From IMG/VR virus record IMGVR_UViG_3300025310_000002, positions 1-41,910 of that record: a stretch of 41,910 nt of DNA; one strand, 5' to 3'. The position numbers and the translations under genes are program-made. The notes below the pieces were generated by a model. The model saw only the letters and a list, made by a program, of their open reading frames with translations. It had not been told where the DNA came from and searched no databases. The first letter of the stretch is position 1. The number at the start of each line of letters is the position of its first letter. This DNA is from a virus. Below are positions 27,931 through 36,196 of the stretch, in pieces.

Positions 27931-29445
27931 TTAGATTGCCCTTCCTGCTTTATAGTAAGTGGTCAAGTTCTGGATTGACAGGGAGTTACCGTTAATGACA
28001 GACTCAATACCGATCTGGAATGTGCATCCTGCCCCTCCCAACTGCTGATTGATACGAGTGATGTTACCTGTGTTGTACTCTGCTATTCCATACTCACTGA
28101 TGTTGTACTCAGCAGCAGTGGCAATGTCAGGAGCAGCCATTGAGCTAATCGTCTGGTAGGCAAAGTCTGTAATCCACTTGAACCGGATAGTAGAACCTCC
28201 ACCCCCTACCACAATCACATTGAGCTTCTTCAGCATCTTGATTTGTGAGAGGTTCCCTGCATCCATGTGATTCGTGAAGTAACTCATCAGATAGGTAGCT
28301 GTGTTATCGGTATAACCATAGTATTTACCGATGTAACCTGCCTTACCCATGTACAGCAGATTGTCTCGTGTGTAGCAGAACGCTGTAGGAGTCTGCCCAG
28401 ACCAAGTAGTTGCTCTCAGGCTACCATCTTCAAGCTTAAACCTCAGATCGAAGCAGTAGACCTTATCGAGTACCGGCATAGTGAGGAGGTAGAAACCATC
28501 CTTCTGCGAGTACACTGACTTGATGTTCTCTTTGTTTGTCTCGTATGGGAGTTCTGTAAGCAGAGCATCCCGCACATTCTTGGACAGGTCAGTAATAGGA
28601 GCAGACTTCTCTTGGATTAGCCTGCCGAGGCTTACCAAGCCCTTGTTAGACAGGAATAGCAGGTCCGTGCCGGTATCCTGTACTGTATCCCTACCAATGC
28701 AGCCAATGCCGTCTATAACGTCATACAGGCTCATTGTGGAGGGATTAGAGGCTCCTTGGTAGATCACCACACAGAACTTACAAAGGATCACCAGATAGCC
28801 GTTAAACGCGGCTAAAGCGACTACTTGATCTGTGCCGTTGGGGAAGACATTATGGAGGTTCAGTGTACCTGAGGCACCTGCTGTCCAGAGGTGTCCTGCA
28901 AGAGTGTCCGACCATGTGATTGTGGTTTTGTCTGTACTGGTGTCAGCCACCCAAAGTCTGCCATAGGCAGATAGAACTTCATTAGCTGTTGGTACTGTGC
29001 CAGTATAACCTGCGTGAGCAGATAGCTTTGCAAGGGTAGTGCCATCATAATAGAGTGGATCGTGTCCCCGTTGAAAGAAGTACGCTTTGTTGTTGAAGTT
29101 GACTACTTTCCAGTTATTAGCTGTCCAAGCAGCATCCGTATAAACAGAGGTTAGGGTAGAAGTCCCTGTGAAGATGTTCTTGTTGCCGATACTGAGTTGG
29201 ACTGTTGAACCATCATTCTTGACGTATTCGTGCAGTGCAGCGACAGCATTAGAACCAAGAGTAGCATTAACGGCATTTACAGGAGTCCATCCTTTCCGAG
29301 CACCCATACGACCATAACTGTCAATCACACAATTATCAGCCGTCAGTGCATAGGCTGTGTTAGCACTTGTCGGGCTATCTTGGGTGTTCAACCCATAGAA
29401 TCCCGGTGCTGTCACACCGATTGGGATTAGTTGAGTGGATGCCAT
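27931..29445 (-). CDS. Tail tubular protein B-like (T7 gp12-type) nozzle protein (504 aa)
   Basis: This 504-residue beta-rich protein follows the tail tube A-like gene and precedes the fibre, the order seen in podophages. Segments such as RKGWTPVNAV, YFFQRGHDPLYYDGTT and RLWVADTS recall the nozzle proteins. I chose the ATG at 29445, which overlaps the preceding stop (TAATG); a GTG at 29460 would add five residues. It would form the distal tail nozzle. Confidence 0.72.
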   Translation of the reverse strand: MASTQLIPIGVTAPGFYGLNTQDSPTSANTAYALTADNCVIDSYGRMGARKGWTPVNAVNATLGSNAVAALHEYVKNDGSTVQLSIGNKNIFTGTSTLTSVYTDAAWTANNWKVVNFNNKAYFFQRGHDPLYYDGTTLAKLSAHAGYTGTVPTANEVLSAYGRLWVADTSTDKTTITWSDTLAGHLWTAGASGTLNLHNVFPNGTDQVVALAAFNGYLVILCKFCVVIYQGASNPSTMSLYDVIDGIGCIGRDTVQDTGTDLLFLSNKGLVSLGRLIQEKSAPITDLSKNVRDALLTELPYETNKENIKSVYSQKDGFYLLTMPVLDKVYCFDLRFKLEDGSLRATTWSGQTPTAFCYTRDNLLYMGKAGYIGKYYGYTDNTATYLMSYFTNHMDAGNLSQIKMLKKLNVIVVGGGGSTIRFKWITDFAYQTISSMAAPDIATAAEYNISEYGIAEYNTGNITRINQQLGGAGCTFQIGIESVINGNSLSIQNLTTYYKAGRAI

Positions 29446-30101
29446 TAGTAACGGCTCCACACAGCAGAATCAGGCTCATTGGAGACTGCAATACTGATGT
29501 AATCAGCCAGCGTAGCTTTGTAGATACCGAACTGGGCATCAGACATACGACCACCATCTTCACCACGCTCAGAGATAGCCCTAGCCCAAGCACCATCAAT
29601 CACTGGCTGGCTAGGTACGCTCATGTTGTCCGTATCATCCTCAAGGTCAGCTTGTGGCTGGAAGACGTAGATACGCAGAGTATCTCCTGTGGTGTCAGGA
29701 ATCGGATGCACCTGTACCTGAACTTCACCATCCGAGGTGTAGCCAACTACAGCATAGTGGGAAGGATCGCCACGTTGATTGTCCCCGTAGATGTTATTAC
29801 GGGTCATCCATGTCTTAGGAGCGGGACGCAGGAGGCCCTTCTGGGAGACATTGTACTGGTCACAGTCAGGGAAACGAGTACGGTCAGATGTACCAGTCAG
29901 TGTGTAGGTGTGTGTCCCTGCTGTGGTGGTAATATCCATGTAGGTGGAGAGTTGACGCCAGTTCCAAGCATCTTCTACTTCCCGCTTCGTCTCATTAACG
30001 AAGTCACCGATCAGTTTGGTGTAGGCAGTATCCTGTACGGAATTGCACTCAGTCTCCCTCAACCGACGCAGTACAGCATTCACCAAGTTCTTGTAATTCA
30101 T
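29445..30101 (-). CDS. Tail tubular protein A-like adaptor (T7 gp11-type, 218 aa)
   Basis: The start at 30101 follows AAGGGAGAG. The product (MNYKNLVNAVLRRLRE...) shows the adaptor pattern: two N-terminal helices (FVNETKREVEDAWNW), then a beta-rich segment with YTLTG and IPDTTGDTLRIYVF, and C-terminal helices. It should ring the portal and receive the nozzle. Length is close to T7 gp11. Confidence 0.72.
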   Translation of the reverse strand: MNYKNLVNAVLRRLRETECNSVQDTAYTKLIGDFVNETKREVEDAWNWRQLSTYMDITTTAGTHTYTLTGTSDRTRFPDCDQYNVSQKGLLRPAPKTWMTRNNIYGDNQRGDPSHYAVVGYTSDGEVQVQVHPIPDTTGDTLRIYVFQPQADLEDDTDNMSVPSQPVIDGAWARAISERGEDGGRMSDAQFGIYKATLADYISIAVSNEPDSAVWSRY

Positions 30102-30150
30102 CTTCTGTCTCTCCCTTAGCTAGTGCTCTACGCTTAAACAATCTAGCCAT
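30049..30150 (-). other. Unexplained out-of-frame coding-like stretch
   Basis: Between the small gene ending at 30215 and the adaptor starting at 30101, a frame running 30219 to 30049 encodes protein-like sequence (RRLKGIGYPAWDAG, then NSMARLFKRR). It has an ATG at 30150 but no ribosome site. It may be the tail of the upstream small gene reached by a +1 shift, or a remnant. I do not call it a gene. Confidence 0.25.
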
Positions 30151-30214
30151 ACTGTTTGCTAGAATACCTGCATCCCAAGCGGGATACCCTATGCCCTTCA
30201 GCCTGCGTTCGTTC

Positions 30215-30454
30215 TCATCCCTTACGTTTTCCCCGTACCCCTGTCTTAGCAGGCATACTTGGTGCCTTATCAGGTGATGGAACCGGGCTTGGATGTATCT
30301 CTCGTGCAGGATCACGTCCCGTGTCTTCCTTAATCCCCTTGTTGCCATCCTCGATCACCTCTGTGTAGCTAGGATGCTTCCTCAATTCAGCAATGTCATT
30401 CTCGTTGTGAAACTCGATAATGGTGCCGTTGTACGTACTTTTGAATTTAGCCAT
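30215..30454 (-). CDS. Small structural-region protein (79 aa)
   Basis: The start at 30454 was chosen because the TTG at 30472 falls in the terminator hairpin; the ribosome site is weak. Residues 1-35 (MAKFKSTYNGTIIEFHNEND) form a compact beta/alpha start common in small phage head-tail genes. The rest is Pro/Lys-rich and disordered. The function is unknown. Confidence 0.6.
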   Translation of the reverse strand: MAKFKSTYNGTIIEFHNENDIAELRKHPSYTEVIEDGNKGIKEDTGRDPAREIHPSPVPSPDKAPSMPAKTGVRGKRKG

Positions 30455-30462
30455 GTAGTAGA

Positions 30463-30484
30463 AATGCCCCAATTAAGGGGCATT
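30463..30484 (-). terminator. Hairpin after decoration-like gene
   Basis: AATGCCCC and GGGGCATT (8 bp) enclose a six-base loop two bases after the stop of the gene at 30487. On the minus strand the stem's last two T residues are followed by TCTACT, a poor U-run, so it may act as a partial terminator or RNA-stability hairpin. Confidence 0.5.
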
Positions 30485-30486
30485 AT

Positions 30487-30810
30487 TTAGAACGACGGTC
30501 GGACTACAACAGCCTTGATCGTCGTAGAAGCAAGGTCAAGAGTGCCCCCAGACTCATTTTGCAGACGCACAGAGATGGTGTCAGCAGCCTTAACGTAAGC
30601 AGTAGCGGTAATACCAGCCAAGCTCACACCAAGACTAAAAGACAACACCATGTCGCCAAGAGCAACACCAGGAACCGTGCAGTCATGGGTTTCACCAGCA
30701 GCGTCAACCAAAGAGCCAGCATCAACAGTGCCAGTGACTACCCACATATCTGTGAATACACCTTGCATCTGTTTGGCACCACGCTCAAGCGTAACAGCAG
30801 TAACAGCCAT
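30487..30810 (-). CDS. Head decoration-like protein (107 aa)
   Basis: A beta-rich 107-residue protein (MAVTAVTLERGAKQMQG...) follows the major capsid gene. It has Val/Ala/Thr-rich strands and no Cys-rich motifs. Position, size and composition fit a capsid-decorating protein, and the same kind of small beta protein accompanies capsid genes in many phages. AGGAG precedes the start. The assignment is by context. Confidence 0.55.
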   Translation of the reverse strand: MAVTAVTLERGAKQMQGVFTDMWVVTGTVDAGSLVDAAGETHDCTVPGVALGDMVLSFSLGVSLAGITATAYVKAADTISVRLQNESGGTLDLASTTIKAVVVRPSF

Positions 30811-30833
30811 TTATATCTCCTATAAGGTTAGAT

Positions 30834-30857
30834 GAGAGGGCCACTCAAGGCCCCCTC
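30834..30857 (-). terminator. Hairpin after major capsid gene
   Basis: GAGGGGGCC and GGCCCTCTC on the minus strand form a 9-bp stem with one G-U pair and a six-base loop, 11 bases after the capsid stop. No strong U-run follows, so it may attenuate or stabilise the capsid message rather than end it. Confidence 0.5.
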
Positions 30858-30867
30858 CTTAATGGCT

Positions 30868-31902
30868 TTAAGCCGGCACTACGAACGCCAAGGCCGCGTA
30901 GTCGCGCAGTTCCTTCGTACCGTAGACGGTATCAGAAGTAACCAGAGTACTGAGATACTCTTGCTTGTACTGCGACTGAGTACGGATGCTCATCTGTTCT
31001 GCCAGAGCCATTGCATCTTTGTGGAGGATCATACCTGCACGATACTTGGTGTCAGTCGGGCTGGAAGTATTCCAGTCAACCGTCAGACCAAACTCGTCAG
31101 CATAAGAAGCACCAGTAGGAGCAGTGGAGCTAAACGACACAGACTGCGTGCTCGTCACGCTGTTGCAGTGGATGAATGGGCAGTTAGTCGAGACAAAGAC
31201 ATCCAGACCGTACAGATTACCCAGACGACCAGTCTTAATGGTGTTACCGTCACCAACAAATGCTTGCTCAGTAAAGCGGCTGATACCACGAAGGACGTTA
31301 GCCTCAACAGGCGGGATAACGATGGAGCACTCTGCACTGTTCACGTCCTGATCTTCCAGAGTCTGGATCATCTTGCGAAGACCAGCGTCAGTAAGAGCAG
31401 TACCGTTACCACCAGAAGCACCAGAGAAGTTGGTAGAACCGTCACCACCGATAACAGCCTTCTCATACAGGTTGGTAGCACCAGCGATGGAGCCAGCATT
31501 TAAGCCAGCACCCAACAGATGCAAGTCCTGGTCAACACGCTTTGCAAGTGCATAGCCTGCGTCGTCAGTGTAGAACTTACGCATGGAGGCAAGTGCTTGC
31601 ATCTCAGCGATGTCCTCATAAATCTTCGAGTATTCGAAGTGTTTGTTGATGAGGATGTCCACCACACCAGCGGTATCTGCAATCAGCGTTACCTGCGTAG
31701 AAGCAGCCTTAGCAGATGCCGAACCACGTGCCGGTACAGGGATATGCAGCGTATCGCCCTTCTTGCCTTTGAAGCTGATCTTCGTGACAAGGTTAGCGAG
31801 AACAAGCTTCGATTTATATGCGGCGATTGTTTCGTCCGACCAAATTTCCGGGATAAAGTTAGCTGCGGTAGTGATAGTGCTATGATTGGTTCCGAGACCC
31901 AT
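30868..31902 (-). CDS. Major capsid protein, HK97-like fold (344 aa)
   Basis: This 344-residue protein begins MGLGTNHSTI and contains capsid-typical segments: FIPEIWSDETIAAYKSKLVL near the N terminus, KGDTLHIPVPARGSA, and a VDQDLHLLGAGL spine-helix region. It follows the scaffold gene and precedes the decoration-like gene. AAAGGAAA is the ribosome site. The length is usual for T7-like podophages. No scaffold fusion or protease domain was seen in it. Confidence 0.85.
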   Translation of the reverse strand: MGLGTNHSTITTAANFIPEIWSDETIAAYKSKLVLANLVTKISFKGKKGDTLHIPVPARGSASAKAASTQVTLIADTAGVVDILINKHFEYSKIYEDIAEMQALASMRKFYTDDAGYALAKRVDQDLHLLGAGLNAGSIAGATNLYEKAVIGGDGSTNFSGASGGNGTALTDAGLRKMIQTLEDQDVNSAECSIVIPPVEANVLRGISRFTEQAFVGDGNTIKTGRLGNLYGLDVFVSTNCPFIHCNSVTSTQSVSFSSTAPTGASYADEFGLTVDWNTSSPTDTKYRAGMILHKDAMALAEQMSIRTQSQYKQEYLSTLVTSDTVYGTKELRDYAALAFVVPA

Positions 31903-31928
31903 GATTTATTTCCTTTAAGTAAATAGGT

Positions 31929-32723
31929 TCATTTAACACGCCCCTCACTGTAAGCCTTCATGATTTCATCACTAAGGGCTTCATACCGATTAGGGTCGGT
32001 CATTTTCAACTTGATTAAGTCAGCGCGACGGTAAATCTTCTTTGAGGATTCTCCTGTTCCAGATGCCATATCCACGCTAGCAGCCTTGAGAGATTGCTTT
32101 TGCTTGGCTTGGAGTTGTTCTGCCTGTTCCTGCTGTTTAGCAGCCTTGACAGCACGTAGCTCCTTGTAGGTAGAGAGAAGTTCATCAGCAGCATCAAAGT
32201 CATAGTTCTGAGCAGCAGCCGCTAGGGCCATTCGGACTTTAGAACCCTTAACCCATTCAATGAATTCAGGGTCTTTGCCGAACTGTTCAGGATCACCATG
32301 CTTCTCAACCAACTGCTGTTTAACCTCCTGTGCCTTCAACAGAGCCGCTGTTTCACGAGCCTGTTTCACGGCAGGGTGGTTCTCTACTACCCGATTTACA
32401 GCTTCTTTAGGATCATCAAAGAAATCGACTTCTTGAGCTAGAGGTTCTGGCTTAGTCTGCGCAGCTTGATTCTTGAGTATCTGGTCAGTGAGTTTGCGGA
32501 GTTCTCCAACTTCCTGAGCCTGACGACCAATCAGCTTCTCAGATTCCTCATAAGCCTTGACAATCTCCTTAAGAGACTTGCCCTTAAACTTCTCTGGAAC
32601 CTCATCATCTTCATTGGCTTGGGCCTTCTGCTCTGTAGGTTCTGGCTTACCAGCCAAATTATCCACATTGTCATACTGCTCAAGTTCGTCTTGATTAACA
32701 CTAGAATCCAAAATATCAGCCAT
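31929..32723 (-). CDS. Scaffolding protein (264 aa)
   Basis: This acidic, Gln/Glu/Lys-rich helical protein has no globular core: an acidic N terminus (NEDDEVPEKFKGKSL), coiled segments (LKAQEVKQQLVEKH) and a Lys/Arg-rich C-terminal part (KKIYRRADLIKLK) that would contact the capsid. The location just upstream of the major capsid gene is typical. AAGGAGGT precedes it, the strongest ribosome site in the right arm. It should guide procapsid assembly and then leave. Confidence 0.8.
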   Translation of the reverse strand: MADILDSSVNQDELEQYDNVDNLAGKPEPTEQKAQANEDDEVPEKFKGKSLKEIVKAYEESEKLIGRQAQEVGELRKLTDQILKNQAAQTKPEPLAQEVDFFDDPKEAVNRVVENHPAVKQARETAALLKAQEVKQQLVEKHGDPEQFGKDPEFIEWVKGSKVRMALAAAAQNYDFDAADELLSTYKELRAVKAAKQQEQAEQLQAKQKQSLKAASVDMASGTGESSKKIYRRADLIKLKMTDPNRYEALSDEIMKAYSEGRVK

Positions 32724-32791
32724 GTTGTATAACCTCCTTAACCAGTCGGACAGAGCCGATTACTGGAAATAATTAAAATAGAGACAGACGT

Positions 32792-33019
32792 TCAAGAATT
32801 ACGTTTTTTGTCTCTAGCTCGCCTTTCATGGTCTCGTTCCCACTTATACGTGGCACCAGGGAAGTCCCCACTGATGGGGTCTAGTGCTGTTCGTGGGGCA
32901 GGGATCATACGGTAGGCTCTTGCACCGCATTGCTTGCATTCGACATGCTCTGTGCTATGGTGAACAAAATGCTCATTGACATGGCCTTCGGCACACTCGA
33001 AATCAAGAACTATTAACAT
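32792..33019 (-). CDS. FmdB-like zinc-ribbon protein (75 aa)
   Basis: Two Cys pairs or half-pairs (FECAEGH near residue 8; VECKQCGARAYRMI near 27-40) followed by a Pro/Arg rich tail (RDHERRARDKKRNS) match small FmdB-type zinc ribbons found beside phage capsid genes. AAAGGAAG precedes the ATG at 33019, which overlaps the preceding stop (TGATG). The role is unknown; it may assist capsid assembly. Confidence 0.68.
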   Translation of the reverse strand: MLIVLDFECAEGHVNEHFVHHSTEHVECKQCGARAYRMIPAPRTALDPISGDFPGATYKWERDHERRARDKKRNS

Positions 33020-33255
33020 CAATCTTCCTTTAAGTCTTTATACGCAGTCTCTACGAGATTCTTGCGCTCCAATACCCAATCCAGTATGTCCAACTGTCCT
33101 TGTACGAAACTCAGTTGCTCTGCACCTTTAATATCTTTAATACGTGGCAGTGCTTCTTTCGCTCGTTTAACGTCATCAATGAAGTTGATCCAACCATCAG
33201 TGATGAACATGTCGAACTGTGAGTCGTAATACTGGTCTAGTTCTTTGTCTGTCAT
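33019..33255 (-). CDS. Small helical protein (78 aa)
   Basis: The product (MTDKELDQYYDSQFDMF...) is acidic and helical with the segment GAEQLSFVQGQLDILDWV. Small proteins of this kind appear between portal and scaffold genes in many phages without known role. The ribosome site is weak. Confidence 0.65.
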   Translation of the reverse strand: MTDKELDQYYDSQFDMFITDGWINFIDDVKRAKEALPRIKDIKGAEQLSFVQGQLDILDWVLERKNLVETAYKDLKED

Positions 33256-33257
33256 GT

Positions 33258-33758
33258 TTAATCCATTAACAGGAGTTCAAGGATGTACTCATCTTCATCA
33301 TCGTCATCCTGCTCTGCTTGCTTAGCCAGGAGTTGTTTCTCAACCTTCTGGACTGCTTTCAGAACCGGCAAACTCTGTGCTTCTTTAACCGCCAGAAGCC
33401 TTTGTTTTAGCTCTTTGATGACCGGCAATACATCCGGCAACGGTAGGTCTTTAAGTGGGGCTAGAGTCTTCTCTACTGTCTTAGTAATCTGGACAGGTTT
33501 AAGCTTCTTCTCTGTCTTCTGCTGTTGAGCTTTAACCTCTTGCTCAATAATCAGCTTCAGTTCAGCAGGTGTCGCTTCTACTATCCTGTTGCCAACACTG
33601 TAGCGTCGCTTCTTTGGATAACCACCACCCCTATTAGTCCGTCCCGCTTCCTCATCAACCGGAGGGGGTGTGTCATTCCCTGACAACCCATACCGGATAA
33701 TGTGGGCGATGTCACCGAATGAACCAAACCCATCGGTGATTAGGGTTGCGATACTCAC
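33258..33758 (-). CDS. Hypothetical structural-region protein (166 aa)
   Basis: The start is GTG at 33758 overlapping the preceding stop (GTGA). The N terminus (MSIATLITDGFGSFGDIAHI) is followed by a basic Pro/Gly stretch (GRTNRGGGYPKKRRYSVGNR), long Lys/Gln-rich helices, and a very acidic end (AEQDDDDEDEYILELL). I cannot assign a function; it may be a virion-associated linker. Confidence 0.6.
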   Translation of the reverse strand: MSIATLITDGFGSFGDIAHIIRYGLSGNDTPPPVDEEAGRTNRGGGYPKKRRYSVGNRIVEATPAELKLIIEQEVKAQQQKTEKKLKPVQITKTVEKTLAPLKDLPLPDVLPVIKELKQRLLAVKEAQSLPVLKAVQKVEKQLLAKQAEQDDDDEDEYILELLLMD

Positions 33759-34846
33759 GATGCACGAGTGATGCTTGTTGGTGCACTAGCGTCGTTGAGC
33801 GTAAAGGTCATTGCCGTAGTAGAACCGTCCAGTTTCTTGGCCGTCAGCGTGGTACTAGTGACAGTCTTCTCAGACATCAAAGCCCAGAGCATGTACAACA
33901 TCTGACTAGGTGTAGCTGCTGCTCCGTCTGTTGCATACCCTTCGGTCATCGCTACAGTACCCTTGGCGAAGTCGTAAGCACTCGTCAGAGTCATTGCGTC
34001 CCCTGTTGCAGCTGGAGTAGCCGGAAGGTTATCCGTCTTAGCTTTGATAGCTGCAATCTCGGTGTCTAGGAAGTCATCAATAGTATTGACGCTAGCCTGT
34101 GACGCTAGTCCGGATTGAACCTCTGTGACGAAGTCCAATGCAGTAGAAGCTGCTGTTATCACATTGTCGCCAATGGAGTGCACACAAGCAATTGCGGGAA
34201 CTATCTCGTATTCGGATGTGGCGTCGGGGGTGATGACGAATGTAGGTGCTACCGTAGCGACTTTTGTTGTTCCGTTATAGGCCGTGATGATTGCGCTTTC
34301 ACCTATACCCGTGCCTCCGACGATAATCAGTCCGTCATGCTTGTAAATATCATTCGTTGCACTTTCCCCTGATGCCAGTGTAATCGAAGAGGAGGTTCCA
34401 GCTTGCGCTGTTCCTGTTGTAATGACAAAGGAAGCATCTACCTGCCTCAGCCTGCGCCCAGCAGAGTTAACAACATTGTGACTCGCTCCCGACAGGACCT
34501 CATCCCATATTTCATCCACCAAAGTAGCACGGCTGGTGGAGTCAAGAGACACGGCATCACCAGGAAGCAAGGCCAATACCTGCATCTGTGTGTCTGTTGG
34601 GTCCGCACCCGTAGCCGTGATGTGTAGCGCCAGGTCACCCAGAGTGTCTGTATGTGAGCTAGTCAGAGCCAACTTGTACCATCCTGTAGCCAGTTCCGTG
34701 ACAGTAGGCGTGATGGAAGCAAAAGCAGCCCCAGCCTTACTAGCAGTAATGGTCAGTGTTAGGCCAGTCTTGCCTGTCACATGATCGGTTGAATCCGTCA
34801 TAAACACGACAATATCTCGTGCCGTCGATTGTTTGAGCAGTCTCAT
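33755..34846 (-). CDS. Beta-rich virion protein of unknown role (363 aa)
   Basis: An N-terminal domain starts MRLLKQSTARDIVVFMTDS and has short beta strands with repeated Thr/Ala/Ser, then a central LVDEIWDEVLSGASHNVVNS segment seen in podophage structural proteins. Composition is Thr/Ala/Ser-rich like fibre or decoration proteins. It sits between portal and scaffold, and is GC-richer than those genes. It may be a head fibre or a tail-side appendage. Confidence 0.55.
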   Translation of the reverse strand: MRLLKQSTARDIVVFMTDSTDHVTGKTGLTLTITASKAGAAFASITPTVTELATGWYKLALTSSHTDTLGDLALHITATGADPTDTQMQVLALLPGDAVSLDSTSRATLVDEIWDEVLSGASHNVVNSAGRRLRQVDASFVITTGTAQAGTSSSITLASGESATNDIYKHDGLIIVGGTGIGESAIITAYNGTTKVATVAPTFVITPDATSEYEIVPAIACVHSIGDNVITAASTALDFVTEVQSGLASQASVNTIDDFLDTEIAAIKAKTDNLPATPAATGDAMTLTSAYDFAKGTVAMTEGYATDGAAATPSQMLYMLWALMSEKTVTSTTLTAKKLDGSTTAMTFTLNDASAPTSITRAS

Positions 34847-35958
34847 TGATTAACTATCCTTCCCCGACTGTATGTGTTGCCACCTCCCCCACCAGCACCA
34901 TCGTCAAACGCCGAGGCTTTAACAAAGATTAAGGGTCTTCGCGTACTCACCGTAGACCACGCCCCAGAATCCAAGCGCGTAGCTAGACAGCAGGAAGCAC
35001 CAAGACTATGAGCGTCTAAGTGTCCTGCTGATGCCACATCGTAAATGTGTAGATTTACAGCGTTGGCTGTCGTAGGACGCAGAGCTATCCGATAGGTGGT
35101 GTTGGCGCTCAAGGAGTGTGCCTGCGAAAAAACTACATGTAGCGGTCTCGTGCCTGATGTAGTACCTAGAGTATTCCCATCAATCGCCACAGTCTCCAAT
35201 GCGGTCGTCCCACTGTATAAAATGATCTCGAAATCAGAGGAACCAGAGGAACCGTAACAAGACAGCATGGCCCCATCTACTTTAATGGGGAACGGAGCTG
35301 AAAACTCTAAAGCGTACTCATCGGCACTACCAGTGCCGCTGTTGTAGGTGGCCGCAGCGATAGCAGACATTGGCAAAGCGCCAGCCAATGTTCCGAAAGT
35401 CCCATCACTAAACTCAAGAATAATATTGGCGTTAACTGTTTGTGAGGCCCAAGAACCTGTAAACAGTAAGGTGGTTGCGTGTTGAACAGAAGAACTCGCC
35501 GATAGATGTCGGAGGTTCAGAGCATCCGCAGCAGTGAATGTCCCATACTCGACAACAACAGCAATTAGGTCTCCGTAACTAACAGAAACATCCTCGCCCA
35601 AAGCGCCAGTCTGGTGCCATGTGTTTGTGGAGAATGTGGCGGCTGCTTCCGTGACTGTGCCGTTATTCGTTGCCCCTAGCACCGTGCCAGACGGTTGGGC
35701 TGGTGGTCCAGTCGTAGTTGAAACGCTTTGAATTGATGTGGTAATTGTGCTGGACGCATTTAAGGAAACGGTTCCCGCAAGATACCCAACCTTTCTAATG
35801 CTTTTAGCAGTCCTGTCCTTAGTTTCCACTCTTCCGATAAAAGCGATTTTCTCTGTCGAAGCGTCGATCAGAGTTGCCGTAAAACTAAACCCGCTGGCTG
35901 AATAATAGGGAGGTGTCGGTATATATACGCCAATCCCCGGAATGTTTTGCATCGTCAT
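34843..35958 (-). CDS. Beta-sandwich-like virion protein (371 aa)
   Basis: The product (MTMQNIPGIGVYIPTPPYYS...) is Ser/Thr/Ala rich, mostly beta, and ends in a Gly-rich tail with NTYSRGRIVNQ, which suggests a surface-exposed virion protein. Two domains are apparent, about residues 1-190 and 190-355, each with GSGSSDFEI-like strands. It is coupled to the next gene by ATGA. Receptor or glycan contact is possible but unsupported by a motif. Confidence 0.55.
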   Translation of the reverse strand: MTMQNIPGIGVYIPTPPYYSASGFSFTATLIDASTEKIAFIGRVETKDRTAKSIRKVGYLAGTVSLNASSTITTSIQSVSTTTGPPAQPSGTVLGATNNGTVTEAAATFSTNTWHQTGALGEDVSVSYGDLIAVVVEYGTFTAADALNLRHLSASSSVQHATTLLFTGSWASQTVNANIILEFSDGTFGTLAGALPMSAIAAATYNSGTGSADEYALEFSAPFPIKVDGAMLSCYGSSGSSDFEIILYSGTTALETVAIDGNTLGTTSGTRPLHVVFSQAHSLSANTTYRIALRPTTANAVNLHIYDVASAGHLDAHSLGASCCLATRLDSGAWSTVSTRRPLIFVKASAFDDGAGGGGGNTYSRGRIVNQ

Positions 35959-36194
35959 ACAGACACCGTCACCCCGGCCTGCACGCTGGCCTTAAATTGT
36001 GCCAGCGTCTTGCCTTCGTTGTGTAGCTTCAGCGCTACCTTGCAGAACGCATCAATGTCGTCCTGAGTGATGTTGGAGCGTAGTTCTTGCACCTGCATAG
36101 GTACATCCCTTACTTGCGCTCCTTTGGTTAGACGAACAATAGCATGGTCTCCCCCGGTGCACACCGATACCAGTTGTACTGATACAGAAGCCAT
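35955..36194 (-). CDS. Small hypothetical protein after portal (79 aa)
   Basis: The product (MASVSVQLVSVCTGGDHAIV...) is a small beta/alpha protein with two Cys residues. It starts two bases after the portal stop and overlaps the next start. Short proteins here in other phages are head-tail accessories; none was recognised. Confidence 0.6.
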   Translation of the reverse strand: MASVSVQLVSVCTGGDHAIVRLTKGAQVRDVPMQVQELRSNITQDDIDAFCKVALKLHNEGKTLAQFKASVQAGVTVSV

Positions 36195-36196
36195 TA

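Noticed and set aside
27151-27978. 275-codon rightward frame antisense to the tail fibre
   Set aside because: Long antisense frames are expected opposite GC-rich Ala/Ser/Thr repeats; no start signal or domain is visible.
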